Assembly (NCBI GenBank): GCA_016745215.1 | Contig: CP050890.1 | Coordinates: 682,001 to 746,000 of the forward strand | DNA length: 64,000 bases | Reading direction: 5' to 3' | Origin: Thiohalocapsa sp. PB-PSB1 | GTDB lineage: Bacteria; Pseudomonadota; Gammaproteobacteria; Chromatiales; Chromatiaceae | Shown: positions 27,111-36,320 of the stretch, piece by piece | Layout: the number at the start of each line of letters is the position of its first letter | How positions within the stretch are numbered: position 1 is the stretch's first letter | Notes under the pieces: generated by a model | The model's input: the letters and a program-made list of their open reading frames with translations, nothing else | Databases searched by the model: none | What the model was told of the DNA's origin: nothing | Made by a program: the position numbers and the translations under genes

Positions 27111-28715
27111 TCATTTCTGCCGATATACCCAGTAATCGGAGTGGCCGCCGAGGCGGTAGACCGGAGTCATGATGCTACGATTTCGATCAAGAAAATCGTC
27201 GTAAACAAAATGATGAACTAGTTCGTAAGCTGCTTTGAACTCGCTCCGGTCTTTTTCATTGAAGCCATCTACAACCGTGGCGTCCGGACGTCCCGTTCGG
27301 TGAATAGGGCTACGCTCCACGATCCACGTCGGACGCTTGTCCCGCACGAAATCAATCCACCAAGCAGAATCACCGCGGCCTCGGTAGTCGAGAATCTCGG
27401 GACTAACGAGGCCGACCGTGTCCCAGGTCTTTAGACCCGCATAGTAAGGGATGTAGCCTGCTGGCTCAAGGAAAAGCGTGTCTCCCGGTTCGGCAACTGA
27501 CGCAATGAAGCGGCCTACTGCAGCGCGATACTGCGCTTCCTGGTAGCCGTAGTTGATCAGGAGAACCAGATTCATTAGTGAAAGCAAAGTTACAAGCGCC
27601 GCTATACCCCATAAAACAAAGATTCGCGCCGCTAAAGCCGTCGCCAGTATTCGGGCGAAAAGATAGTAGGCAAAGACGCTCGACGGCCACAAATACCATG
27701 AGAAGATAACGCCACCGTAGACGTAGCCGAGAGGAAAAGTGACGATGATTCCAACGGAAAGAACCGCCGTTGCGTACTCATTGGTCATTTCCTTTCGCCC
27801 GGTCAAAAGCGCCGAAATGTAACGGACGGTGACCAACGTGCAAACCGCGAGAGCAGACGCACCAACCAAATAGTACACGGGTAAAGGGACGAATTTTGAA
27901 TTTATCCCTAAGAAGAAGCTGCTTTCGAAGAATATCTGCCATGCACGTCCCAGGAGTGCCTCGATAGAACGCAATGGCTGATAAGCCGCATTCTTTGCGG
28001 TTATCGTCTGTGGTATGGCCTCTCCAGTGAGCAAAATGTTTGTAACAAGGACCGCGAGCACACCGGTGCCTATGCCGACTACGGTCCACATTACAATACG
28101 CCAGTCCCTTTGGAAAGCAGCGAGTATGGCTACTAGCACGGCAGCGATCGTCGCCTCAACCCGCATCAACGGCAGCAGCAACGCAGCGACCACAATTAAG
28201 GGCGCGGCTCGCGTATGAAATCCATTCACGAGTGTGGCCAGAGATAGAAAGAGGAGCGCCGTTTCCATCCCTGAGGTCGCTAGGGTAACGAGCGGCGGTG
28301 AGACCGCGACTACCCAGAATACGAAGGGGATACATGCCCCTCCCTCATCGGTGCTGCGCGGCAACGTGCATGCAAGGAGCCATGTGCCAAGCGCCGCTGC
28401 AAAGATGTTCATGACTTGCGCAGTAAGTGCGAAGAAATCCCCAAAAAGTACTTTGTGCGCCGCCAGCAGAAAAGCATATAGCGTACTCGTAGCGGCGGGG
28501 TAGTTTTCACCGATGTTAAAGGAATACTCACCATATAGCGCGAGGTTAGAAGCAGTGCGAAAATAGATGAAGGCATCTTCCTGGATGTACTGCGTTAGGA
28601 CTGCAGCTAGGAAAACGAAGCCTAAGGGAAGCGCTGGCGCAATCAATACAGCCCGCCTCCTTCCGGGGCAGTCTGCAAAAAGTATGGCGTTGGTGCGTTT
28701 CTCGTTAATTGTCAT
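27111..28715 (-). CDS. GT-C type membrane glycosyltransferase-like protein
   Basis: 534 residues with about ten to eleven membrane helices in the first 400 residues and a soluble C-terminal domain (about 400-534). The first loop has QYIQEDAFIYFRTASNLALYGEYSFN, the acidic-loop signature of GT-C / ArnT-PMT-like enzymes that use lipid-linked sugars. The last part resembles the periplasmic domain of bacterial mannosyl- or arabinosyltransferases. Base composition is clearly more AT-rich than the neighbours, suggesting transfer with cell-envelope genes. It stands alone among IS elements; donor and acceptor unknown. ATG 28715 has AAGGA close upstream. Confidence 0.72.
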   Translation of the reverse strand: MTINEKRTNAILFADCPGRRRAVLIAPALPLGFVFLAAVLTQYIQEDAFIYFRTASNLALYGEYSFNIGENYPAATSTLYAFLLAAHKVLFGDFFALTAQVMNIFAAALGTWLLACTLPRSTDEGGACIPFVFWVVAVSPPLVTLATSGMETALLFLSLATLVNGFHTRAAPLIVVAALLLPLMRVEATIAAVLVAILAAFQRDWRIVMWTVVGIGTGVLAVLVTNILLTGEAIPQTITAKNAAYQPLRSIEALLGRAWQIFFESSFFLGINSKFVPLPVYYLVGASALAVCTLVTVRYISALLTGRKEMTNEYATAVLSVGIIVTFPLGYVYGGVIFSWYLWPSSVFAYYLFARILATALAARIFVLWGIAALVTLLSLMNLVLLINYGYQEAQYRAAVGRFIASVAEPGDTLFLEPAGYIPYYAGLKTWDTVGLVSPEILDYRGRGDSAWWIDFVRDKRPTWIVERSPIHRTGRPDATVVDGFNEKDRSEFKAAYELVHHFVYDDFLDRNRSIMTPVYRLGGHSDYWVYRQK

Positions 28716-28888
28716 TGTCCTTTAGCTCTTACTAGACTTTTTTGATCACAAAAGTAGCTTTCTGGAGAAGTAAATCGGATGAGATCGTTTGGTTGATACG
28801 CTCGATCATTTTTTCCGCTGTATTTGCCAATCAAGATACTCAATTCGCCTTGGGAGCCTCGCAAGAATATAAAAAATACAGGCATCAT

Positions 28889-30343
28889 CAATACCTTCGC
28901 CAAAAATTAGCGCCAAAAATTAGGTGGGCGACAGCCCGAGGTGATAGGTTATCCAGTTACTAATCCGAAGACCTATTCCCTCAGGAGGCTATCGCCCATG
29001 CCCGACATTATGCTGATCTTGAGCTGCTTAAGCCAGAGCGTAGATAAGACGAGCCTTGGCCGTTTGGGTTGCGTTGTGGAAGGGCTGTTGGCGATGACGG
29101 GGCGGGTAACGATGCGGGGGCTATCGCGCTGGACCGAGCGCGGGGGAAGCTATCGGACGCTGCAGCGGTTGTTCAACACCACGCTCAGTTGGGGCCAAGT
29201 GCATTGGCTGGTAATTCGCCAGCACCTGCTGGGCGACGAAACGCAATGGTTGCTGGCGGGCGATGAAGTGGTGGTGAGCAAATCGGGCAAGAAGACCCAC
29301 GGTCTGGATCGTTTTTTCTCCTCGGTGGTTGGCAAGACGATCCCGGGGTTGTGTTTTCTGAGCCTGTCGTTGATTAGCGTGCAACGGCGCTGTTCGTACC
29401 CATTGCGCCTGGAGCCGATTCTCAAAGAGACGGCCGCGAGCTGCCCGAAAGCGTCCAAAGCGGGTCGGGGTAAGGACCGAGGGCGGCCGAAAGGTAGCCG
29501 CAATGGCAATCGCCGGGAGGTGAGTCTGTCGCCCTATTTGCAGTTCGTTCAAGACCTTCTGCGCCAGGTGCTGGCACTGGTGTGCCAGACGCTGACGGTG
29601 CGTTATTTCGTCTTCGACGGGGCCTTCGGCCATAATCAAGCGCTGCAAATGGTCCGTCGCACGGGCTTAGAGTTGATCAGCAAATTGCGCCACAACAGCG
29701 CGCTGTATCTGCCCTATGACGGCCCCTACGCCGGGCGCGGCCCGCGGCGCAAGTACGGCAGCAAGCTCGATTATCAACACTTGCCGCCGTGCTTTCTCAA
29801 AGCCACTTCCGTGGAAGGACAGGTTCATACGGCCATCTACCAACTGCCCGTTTGGCACAAAAAATTCCCCGACCGGCTCAATGTCGTGATCCTCGTCAAG
29901 ACCAACCAACGCACCGGTGCCCAGGCCCATGTCATCCTTTTCAGTAGTGATCTTGAGTTAGGCTACGAAGCGCTCATCGATTACTATCGCTTGCGCTTCC
30001 AAATCGAGTTCAACTTCCGAGACGCCAAACAGTACTGGGGCTTGGAAGACTTCATGGTGATCAAGCCAACGCCGGTCTACAACAGTGCCAACCTGGCGAT
30101 GCTGATGATCAACCTGTCCCAGATCCTGATGCGACCGGTGCGCGAGCACTGTCCGAGCTTTAGCGTCAATGACCTCAAAGCCCACTTCCGCGGCCGGAAA
30201 TACGTCCTGGAGGTGTTAAAAATGCTTCCGGAAATGCCCGAAGCAAATATTATTGACCAAGCCCTTGAGCAGGCTGCAAATCTGGGGCGGATTAATCAAG
30301 AACTTAGTGCAGCATGAGATCGGGTCATTTGGCGAAGGTATTG
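28889..30343 (+). mobile_element. Intact IS element, IS4-like (YREK) with 5-bp target duplication
   Basis: Perfect 16-bp terminal inverted repeats CAATACCTTCGCCAAA (28889-28904 and the complement at 30328-30343) bracket one transposase gene. ATCAT is duplicated on both sides (28884-28888 and 30344-30348). Total 1,455 bp. The short target duplication and length recall ISH3-like members of the IS4 superfamily, but I cannot assign the group firmly. The perfect ends and duplication indicate a recent insertion. Confidence 0.85.
28998..30317 (+). CDS. IS4-superfamily transposase
   Basis: 439 residues; AGGAGG at 28983-28988 sets the start at ATG 28998. DDE catalytic residues can be placed: D in LLAGDEVVVSKSGKK, D in RYFVFDGAFGH, E in the YREK signature YRLRFQIEFNFRDAK, where Y-x2-R-x3-E-x6-K is perfect. 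A basic, Gly-rich linker (GRGKDRGRPKGSRNGNRR) precedes the second Asp. Complete and presumably active. Confidence 0.9.
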   Translation: MPDIMLILSCLSQSVDKTSLGRLGCVVEGLLAMTGRVTMRGLSRWTERGGSYRTLQRLFNTTLSWGQVHWLVIRQHLLGDETQWLLAGDEVVVSKSGKKTHGLDRFFSSVVGKTIPGLCFLSLSLISVQRRCSYPLRLEPILKETAASCPKASKAGRGKDRGRPKGSRNGNRREVSLSPYLQFVQDLLRQVLALVCQTLTVRYFVFDGAFGHNQALQMVRRTGLELISKLRHNSALYLPYDGPYAGRGPRRKYGSKLDYQHLPPCFLKATSVEGQVHTAIYQLPVWHKKFPDRLNVVILVKTNQRTGAQAHVILFSSDLELGYEALIDYYRLRFQIEFNFRDAKQYWGLEDFMVIKPTPVYNSANLAMLMINLSQILMRPVREHCPSFSVNDLKAHFRGRKYVLEVLKMLPEMPEANIIDQALEQAANLGRINQELSAA

Positions 30344-30531
30344 ATCATGTGTCATGAATATCGCTGTCATTGCAGCGAGACGCCGTTGATGTCCGCTTCT
30401 GGCGCCTATATAGTGCCTGAACGAAAAGCCGGTTATTGGCGTATCCGGCCTTTCCGCTGGAGCGACTGCTCAACGGCTCGTGTTCTGGAATTTTGGTAAT
30501 TGGTCAGAGCCCGCGAGCCAATGTCGAGTAC

Positions 30532-32300
30532 GGATAGGAAATCCAAGCCACCCTGAGCGTCCAGGTTGGCCCGAGGAAGGAGGTTAGCGGGGGTGGAGTG
30601 CCCGGTCAACGCCCAACTGAGGGGCTGACGGGCGTCGGGGCGGTGCGGGCGCGCGCGTTCCGGGGGGCAGGCAGCGGCATCTGCGGGGCAGCGTGCCACC
30701 GAGAGACGAGAGGGGCTGCACCGTTCCCTGCGAGAGAGACGCCGGCTACCAGGAGACGCGCTGATCGAACTCGACGTCGGGCTCGGGCTGCTGCAGGAGA
30801 TCCCAGTCCGGCATCGGCTCGGGTGCCTCGTCCCAGGCGGGCGGGCCGCGGGCGGGCGAGATCAGCGGTGGACGCGGCGGCTCACCGATGTGGGTAAGAA
30901 TCCGCTCGACGGGCGCGGCCTCGGTGATGAATGCAATCAGGCGCATGTCTGCGCCGCAGTTGGGACAGGTTCGGGGCTGCGACTCGAACAACCGGAGCTT
31001 GATCCCATCAGGCAGCATGACCCAGAGATAACGCGCCGGGGAGCGGGCATTGGAGGCCGGCGTTGGAGGCGGCGGACTGGCCGCGCTCGGTGAGTCTGTT
31101 GCCTCCGCCACCTCACGGCCGAAGGCGATGGCAACGGCACGCAGCGGCGCGTTGGGCGCGAGCACGCCGTGGTAACGATGGCGGTGGCGCCGGGGCGGCG
31201 GGATGAGTGCCGCGAGATGGTCGATCAGCTCCAGTGGGGTGAGCGTCAGCGCCGTGGTGCCGTCACGTTGTGGTTTGGGCAAGCGGTAGACGACATGGTC
31301 GGCGTCAAGCAGTTCCAGACGCTCCAGCGCGAACGGCGGGCGGGCACAATAGCGCAGCAGCCGCTCCAGACCGGCGCGATCGTGGGCGCCCACGCGCACC
31401 GCGGCATCCAGCGAGAAGCCGCTGTTCTCCCAGGTGAGCATCTCGCGGACGTCATCACGCTCGATCAGCCCGCTGCGGGCAAACCAGCGCAGCACCCGGA
31501 CGCGGACCTGCTCTGCGATGGCGGCGACGGCCTCCGGTGTCAGCTCGGCGGCGGCGCGAAAGCGCACGGATTGCGGGCCATCACCAGCCTCCTCGACCGG
31601 CTCGAAGACCCCGTCGATGATGCAGCAATGGTAGTGAACATGGCGGTTGAGCGAGGCACCGAAGCGGTGGATGAAGCTCACCGCTTTGAGGCGGGCCTGT
31701 GAGCTGGCAGCGCTGCTCCGGCGCAGATGAGCCTCGATGACGCGCAGCAGGATGTGCAGCACGGCGCTGATCGCCCGCGGCTCGCGCTCCGCCTGATCTC
31801 AACTCGGCCAGCGCAGCCGTTTGGGCACCGAGAGGACCCACTGGCGCACCGGCAGCGGCGGGATGACGTGATCGACCAGGTGCGCCGCGGTCTCCGCCAT
31901 GCGCCGGGCGTTGCACGACGGACACAGGCCGCGACCTTTGCACGAGAAGGCGACCATGAAGTCATGCCCGCAGCCCGGGCATCTGGCCCTCGCAAAACCG
32001 TAGGCGAGGATGCCGCATTCGAGGTAGTGGCGGAACTCACGCTCCACGTAGGCCGGCACGCGCTGCCCGCCCCAGTCGTCTTCCCCCGCGAGCGTCAGAT
32101 AGGTCTCCAGGTGCTGCTGGACAACTTGGTAGAGGACGGTTTGCTCGGGATGGCGGCGGCAGTACCGGACCGGCCGACATCCCGGTGACGCGGCGGCCAT
32201 GTCGGCATCCGTTTGGCGACGAGATCGGTAGCTGTATTGATATGCAGTATAGCCATGATTCCGTGGTCCGAGTTTCTCCGACAGGAATGTCGGTGAGCAT
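30532..32300 (-). mobile_element. IS91-like element (copy 3)
   Basis: Bounded on the transposase 3' side by the conserved end GGATAGGAAATCCAAGCC (30532). The other end is not sharply defined; similarity to the 24600 copy reaches about 32260. It contains the frameshifted transposase and its upstream region. Inserted next to a molybdenum-hydroxylase fragment. Confidence 0.7.
30746..32200 (-). pseudogene. IS91-family transposase, frameshifted
   Basis: N-terminal part 32200-31799: MAAASPGCRPV, then QQHLETYLTLAGEDDWGGQR and the zinc-binding CGILAYGFARARCPGCGHDF ... CPSCNARRM. C-terminal part 31762-30746 in another frame: AVSFIHRFGASLNRHVHYHC (HUH), GLIERDDVREM, RLLRYCARPPFALERLELL, CPNCGADMRLIAFITEAAPV, ending FDQRVSW. 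The two halves are separated by KRLRWPS then a stop and a frame change, where relatives read through. The most complete of the three IS91 copies but probably inactive. Confidence 0.8.
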
Positions 32301-32429
32301 CGTGACGCCTGCCGTCAGTAAGCTCGACTATCCCCGCCTGCTGCCGCAGCAGGCGACGCGCTACCTGCTCCGCGCCGGGGACCGCCGGCCGGCCCAGTTG
32401 CCGGCGGTCCAGTGAGGCCGGCGAGTCAG

Positions 32430-33003
32430 TAGGTGAGGTGCTTCGGCAGCAGTTTGGCCTGTTCCACCCAGTCCTGCAGATAGGTCTCCAGGTGCTGGCT
32501 CGCCAACGCCGGTGGGCGCATCGCCGCTCTCGAGGATGCGCACCTGGATCTCCGGACATTGCGCCAGCCGCAGCGCGCCGTAGTTGTGAAAATTGGACTG
32601 CTCGACGCGGCCGCCCCGGAAGCTGATCTCCCCCATCACCGCGGCGGACAGACCATAGAGGATGCCGGATTGCATCTGCGCCGTGACGATGCCTGGGTCC
32701 CGCGCCAGACCGACATCGGCGACACAATACACCTGCTCGATACGGATGCCGTCTCGGTCCGGATCATCGCCAGCGCTGACTTCGATCACCTGCGCCACGG
32801 TGCTGCCGAAGGAGTGGCTCATCGCCAGTCCGCGACCGCGGCGGCGGCCATCGTCCGCGGATAGCGGCGTACCCCAGCGGCTCAGCTCGCCGACGGCCTC
32901 CAGCACGGCTTGAGCGAATGGGTAGTCGGCGGTCAGCGCCAGGCGTATGGCCAGCGGGTCCAGGCCGCCGGCGACGGCCAGTTCGTCCAGAAAGCACTCA
33001 TGC
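32430..33003 (-). pseudogene. Molybdopterin hydroxylase large-subunit fragment (IorB-like)
   Basis: About 190 codons corresponding to the C-terminal part of isoquinoline 1-oxidoreductase beta-subunit-type (xanthine dehydrogenase superfamily) proteins: HECFLDELAVAGGLDPLAIR, AMSHSFGSTVAQVIEVSAG, VYCVADVGLARDPGIVTAQM, GILYGLSAAVMGEISFRGGR, VEQSNFHNYGALRL, GDAPTGVGEP. The catalytic Glu loop after GVGEP and everything N-terminal are missing, so it cannot bind the cofactor. Joined at 33003 to an unrelated plus-strand fragment. Confidence 0.75.
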
Positions 33004-33242
33004 ATCCGAACGCGCCGCTGCGCGTGGCCTATCTGCTGCCGATCCTGGAGGCCCTGGAGCGGCGCGACCCGGAGCACCCGCTGTTGGCGGTGTTTCTGCC
33101 CTATCGGGTGGCCGACCGCCAGCGGCTGCGCCGGGAAGGCCCCGAGGCGCTGGCGCGGATCGAAGCCGCGCCGCTGCCGCCGCGGGTGCGAGAGTGCCTG
33201 AGCGATGTCTTTTTTTCGTGGCTGACGCTGCGCTTCAGCGAC
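33002..33242 (+). pseudogene. Fragment resembling DUF2887/Rpn-type protein, cut by IS4
   Basis: 80 codons: MHPNAPLRVAYLLPILEALE, PLLAVFLPYRVADRQRLRRE, VRECLSDVFFSWLTLRFSD. The pattern fits the C-terminal part of DUF2887 / PD-(D/E)XK putative transposase families. The N-terminus is missing, and the frame is interrupted by the IS at 33243. Tentative identification. Confidence 0.4.
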
Positions 33243-34800
33243 CAACCCTTTCAAGGTGACTACTCACGCGGTGTCTTCCCCTTGAGCAATTTCGCTGTCG
33301 AAACCTGAGGGTGGTTGGACTATCGATTTCGCTTCGGCGGTGGTTTTTTCGGTCCCCGACGGCTCTTTTTGAACTTTGCCAGATTGACGTTGGAGGCCAA
33401 TTGCAAGTACATCTGCGCGAATTCGGCGAGCGACATGGTTCGAAAGACGGTCCATTCCTGTTCCGGAATGGCAACCGTCATGCCGTCATAGGTTCGAGCG
33501 ATATTCCCGGCTAAATAGTAGCCGGAAAGGTCGTTGGCGATGGTTTCTTCACCGTGTATCGTGCGTAACGCGGCTTTGACCACGGCCAATGCGTTGTAGG
33601 CGACCAGCGCAACGCAAAAACCGAACAGTGCGGCTTTCGGGTAGCCCAGCGTATTGATCTCGGAATGCAGATGCGCCTCGAGCTCTTGGAACATGGTTTC
33701 GATACGCCAGCGCTTGCGGTACATGTCGGCGACGAGCTTGGCATCGGCCGCCGATTTCGGCAGATTCGTCAGCAGCAAGCGTTCGGTTTCCCCGTCGCGC
33801 GTGGCCTGTTTCAGGCAGACTTTGATGCGAGGATAGCGCTGGACTTCGCCTTCGTCGTCGACGAGCTCGATGCGCTGCTCGTAGACCTTTCCGGACTCGG
33901 TACTGCCGATCTTTCGCCACGGACTCTGCATGCTAAAGGCCAGTCCCTTATGTTCGCGACAAACGAAATAACCTTTCCGGTCGGCAATCCCGAGCAGAAA
34001 GCTGCGCACGCAGAAGTTGCGATCCATGATCCAGACGTCATGTTCCCGCACCGTCGGCAACACATCTGCGAACAGCGAGCGCGCTTGGGCGTGACCGTCT
34101 TCGCAAGGAAACACATCCGTGGCCATCTCCAACAACGGATCGTAAACGACCAGCGATTTTCCCGGCAAGGCTCCGGCCTTGGTCTCTCTGAGCACCTCCA
34201 AGCGATGCTCCGTGGCCTCGATGCAGTTGCCGTCGAGGACTTTGATCCGATAGCCGGGCAGCCAAGGTGCGCACTGTCCGCCCATCTGTTCGACGATCGC
34301 GGCCTGTTCCCGCCCCGTGTCTCGAACCAACGCCGCCGAGGTCGTACTTTCCAGGCCGTTGAGTTTGTTGTACACCGAGGTGATCGAAACCCCGATCGAC
34401 TCGCCTTGCTCTTTGTAGGCGGCGTTTATGGATGGGTGGGTTTTGAAGACCACTGCGCTCATCAAATTGAAAATCGTTGAGAACAACAACTCCCGGGTAT
34501 ATTGATCCACCGCCGTGCGCGCAAACCAGGCATCGAGCTTGCTGGGGCTGAGTACCCGTTCCAATAGGGCCTGAACCATCACCGGCACGGGCCTTTGTTC
34601 CATGAACCGCTGGAAGATCTGGCTGAACATCATGACCTCTACCCCAAGAATACGATAAATGGGGTCGATGATCTCGGTTCGGCGGGTCTATGTCCAGTCC
34701 GCTCCGTTTCTCCACTGAAATTCGATGCGTTACGATGCGGTCCACCGCCACGCATATTATCTGCTGATTGTGTGGATAATTTCTGACCTTGAAAGGGTTG
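33243..34800 (-). mobile_element. Intact IS4-family element with CGAC target duplication
   Basis: Terminal inverted repeats begin CAACCCTTTCAAGGT at both ends (33243 and complement ending 34800). CGAC is duplicated outside (33239-33242 and 34801-34804). 1,558 bp with one transposase on the minus strand. The insertion interrupts the fragment at 33002. Confidence 0.85.
33320..34633 (-). CDS. IS4-family transposase
   Basis: 437 residues starting MMFSQIFQRFMEQRPVPV. Catalytic pattern: D in YRIKVLDGNCIEATEHR, D in VWIMDRNFCVRSFL, E in MYRKRWRIETMFQELEAHL (YREK-like, final Lys replaced by Glu). Basic C-terminus KKSRRGPKKPPPKRNR. Complete and in a well-bounded element, so probably functional. Confidence 0.9.
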   Translation of the reverse strand: MMFSQIFQRFMEQRPVPVMVQALLERVLSPSKLDAWFARTAVDQYTRELLFSTIFNLMSAVVFKTHPSINAAYKEQGESIGVSITSVYNKLNGLESTTSAALVRDTGREQAAIVEQMGGQCAPWLPGYRIKVLDGNCIEATEHRLEVLRETKAGALPGKSLVVYDPLLEMATDVFPCEDGHAQARSLFADVLPTVREHDVWIMDRNFCVRSFLLGIADRKGYFVCREHKGLAFSMQSPWRKIGSTESGKVYEQRIELVDDEGEVQRYPRIKVCLKQATRDGETERLLLTNLPKSAADAKLVADMYRKRWRIETMFQELEAHLHSEINTLGYPKAALFGFCVALVAYNALAVVKAALRTIHGEETIANDLSGYYLAGNIARTYDGMTVAIPEQEWTVFRTMSLAEFAQMYLQLASNVNLAKFKKSRRGPKKPPPKRNR

Positions 34801-34955
34801 CGACAAGGGACTCAACACCGCGCTGAGCGGCTCCGCCCGCTGGATCGCCTAGTTGACTCAGCTAATTTCGCCGATGTTTGTATCTCGCGACCACATTCAG
34901 CGGTGTGTCTGAATGTTGCCAATCTAGTCAACTGTGTTGCTCTAGTCAAGCTTTT

Positions 34956-35028
34956 CGATGTCGCCAGCGGTCTCGATGTCGCCAGCGGTCTCGGTGTCGC
35001 CAGCAGTTTCGATGTGGCCCAGCAGTTT
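34956..35028 (+). repeat. 18-bp tandem repeat, four units
   Basis: CGATGTCGCCAGCGGTCT at 34956 and 34974, a variant CGGTGTCGCCAGCAGTTT at 34992 and a 19-bp variant at 35010. Located just before the attC-like site. Confidence 0.8.
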
Positions 35029-35071
35029 CGGTGTTACACCGCCGCCAACACCAACCATGTTCACGGCGAGG

Positions 35072-35160
35072 TAAGTCAACGTTCGCCGCAGCCCGCGCCC
35101 AACTGCGGCGACGCGCGAAGCGCCCGCCGCAGTTTGGCGTCGGGCTGGCGGACTTATTGG
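35072..35160 (+). repeat. attC-like integron recombination site 1 (degenerate)
   Basis: Long imperfect palindrome whose arms CGCAGCCCGCGCC and its partner GGCGTCGGGCTG, and inner AACTGCGGCG/CGCCGCAGTTT, match the site at 40123-40211. The terminal GTTRRRY core is degenerate (GACTTATTGG), so it is probably no longer recombinogenic. Confidence 0.55.
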
Positions 35161-35476
35161 GCAATTTCATTGTTGGGCAATTTCATTCATTCCCGCCGAC
35201 GATAATTGAGCCTGGCCCCTACTCCCATACGATGATCGACGCCTCATAAATGAGCGTTTCCTTCAGAAGAAGCGGACGAAGTTGCTGATCAAGACCACCA
35301 CTGCGGCGAGCACGGCCAACAGCAGTGCGCCGCTCAGGTAGGACAGACCCAGCCCGTGCAGAAAGACGAGGACCGCGAACACCAGGCCCCCCAGGATCGC
35401 CGCGCCGAGCACGGGCAACAGGACAGCCGCTTGCATGCGGAATTTCTGCCAGCCCGTGCGGACCTTGGGGCGCTTA

Positions 35477-36320
35477 GAACCTGTCTGACAAAAAAATGTC
35501 TATCAAAGTCAAATACTTTTTCTTCGAGGACAAGCTATGGGATACCCGAGTGACCTGACGGACGCCGAATGGGCGCTGATCGAACACTATTTTCAACCCC
35601 GTGATCGACGAGGCAGTGCCAGCCTGCATCCGCGCAAACGGATCGTCGATGCCATTTTGTACGTCGTGAAGTCCGGTTGCCAATGGCGCATGCTACCCAA
35701 CGATTTTCCCCCCTGGCAAACGGTTTACGATCACTTCAGCCGATGGAACAAACGCGGTGTATGGGAAACCGCGCTGGATCAACTAAATGCACTCCATCGC
35801 CAAAACAACGGTCGCTCGGCATCGCCGAGTTACGGGATTATCGACTCGCAGAGCGTCAAGACCGAGTACGCGAGCGAAGAACGCGGGATCGACGGCGGCA
35901 AGAAGGTCAAAGGGCATAAACGCCATATCGTAGTCGATATCCTCGGCAACCTGTTGCATGTGTCGGTCCACGCAGCCAATTGCAGCGATACCGTGGCGGG
36001 TGGTCCCGTGATGGCGCGTGCGGCGGAGAAATACCCGAGCATCGAGGCGTTTTCCGGCGATGCGGGTTATCGCGGGACAGCCGTGAAATTTGTCGACGAG
36101 ACACTCGGACTCGTCTTGCACATTTCCACCAAAATCAAAGACGGATGGGCTGTCCTTCCGAAACGTTGGGTGGTTGAGCGCACTTTCGCTTGGCTCGGTC
36201 GATTTCGCAGGCTGAGCAAGGATTTCGAGATCCTGACTGGGACTGCCGAGAATATGATCCGTATCGCCATGCTCAAGAAAACGCTTGCAAATTGCGGCTG
36301 AAATTTTGCCAGACAGACTC
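35477..36320 (+). mobile_element. IS5-family element (IS427-like)
   Basis: Imperfect terminal repeats: GAACCTGTCTGACAAAA at 35477 against the complement of the right end, GAGTCTGTCTGGCAAAA. TTA is duplicated at 35474-35476 and 36321-36323, fitting the TNA target of the IS427 subgroup. 844 bp, one transposase. It disrupts the double-hydrolase gene. Confidence 0.87.
35537..36301 (+). CDS. IS5-family transposase
   Basis: 254 residues. DUF4096-type N-terminus (DLTDAEWALIEHYFQP; SGCQWRMLPNDFPPW), DDE residues D in YGIIDSQSVKTEYA, D in EAFSGDAGYRG, E in RWVVERTFAWLGRFRRLSKDFE. A single open frame, with no OrfAB frameshift. Probably active. Confidence 0.92.
   Translation: MGYPSDLTDAEWALIEHYFQPRDRRGSASLHPRKRIVDAILYVVKSGCQWRMLPNDFPPWQTVYDHFSRWNKRGVWETALDQLNALHRQNNGRSASPSYGIIDSQSVKTEYASEERGIDGGKKVKGHKRHIVVDILGNLLHVSVHAANCSDTVAGGPVMARAAEKYPSIEAFSGDAGYRGTAVKFVDETLGLVLHISTKIKDGWAVLPKRWVVERTFAWLGRFRRLSKDFEILTGTAENMIRIAMLKKTLANCG

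Larger units (their letters stand above)
34805..35262. other. Intergenic with short tandem repeats and a degenerate attC
   Basis: No gene recognised. Holds four 18-19 bp units (34956-35028) and the attC-like site at 35072-35160, both listed separately. Confidence 0.5.
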
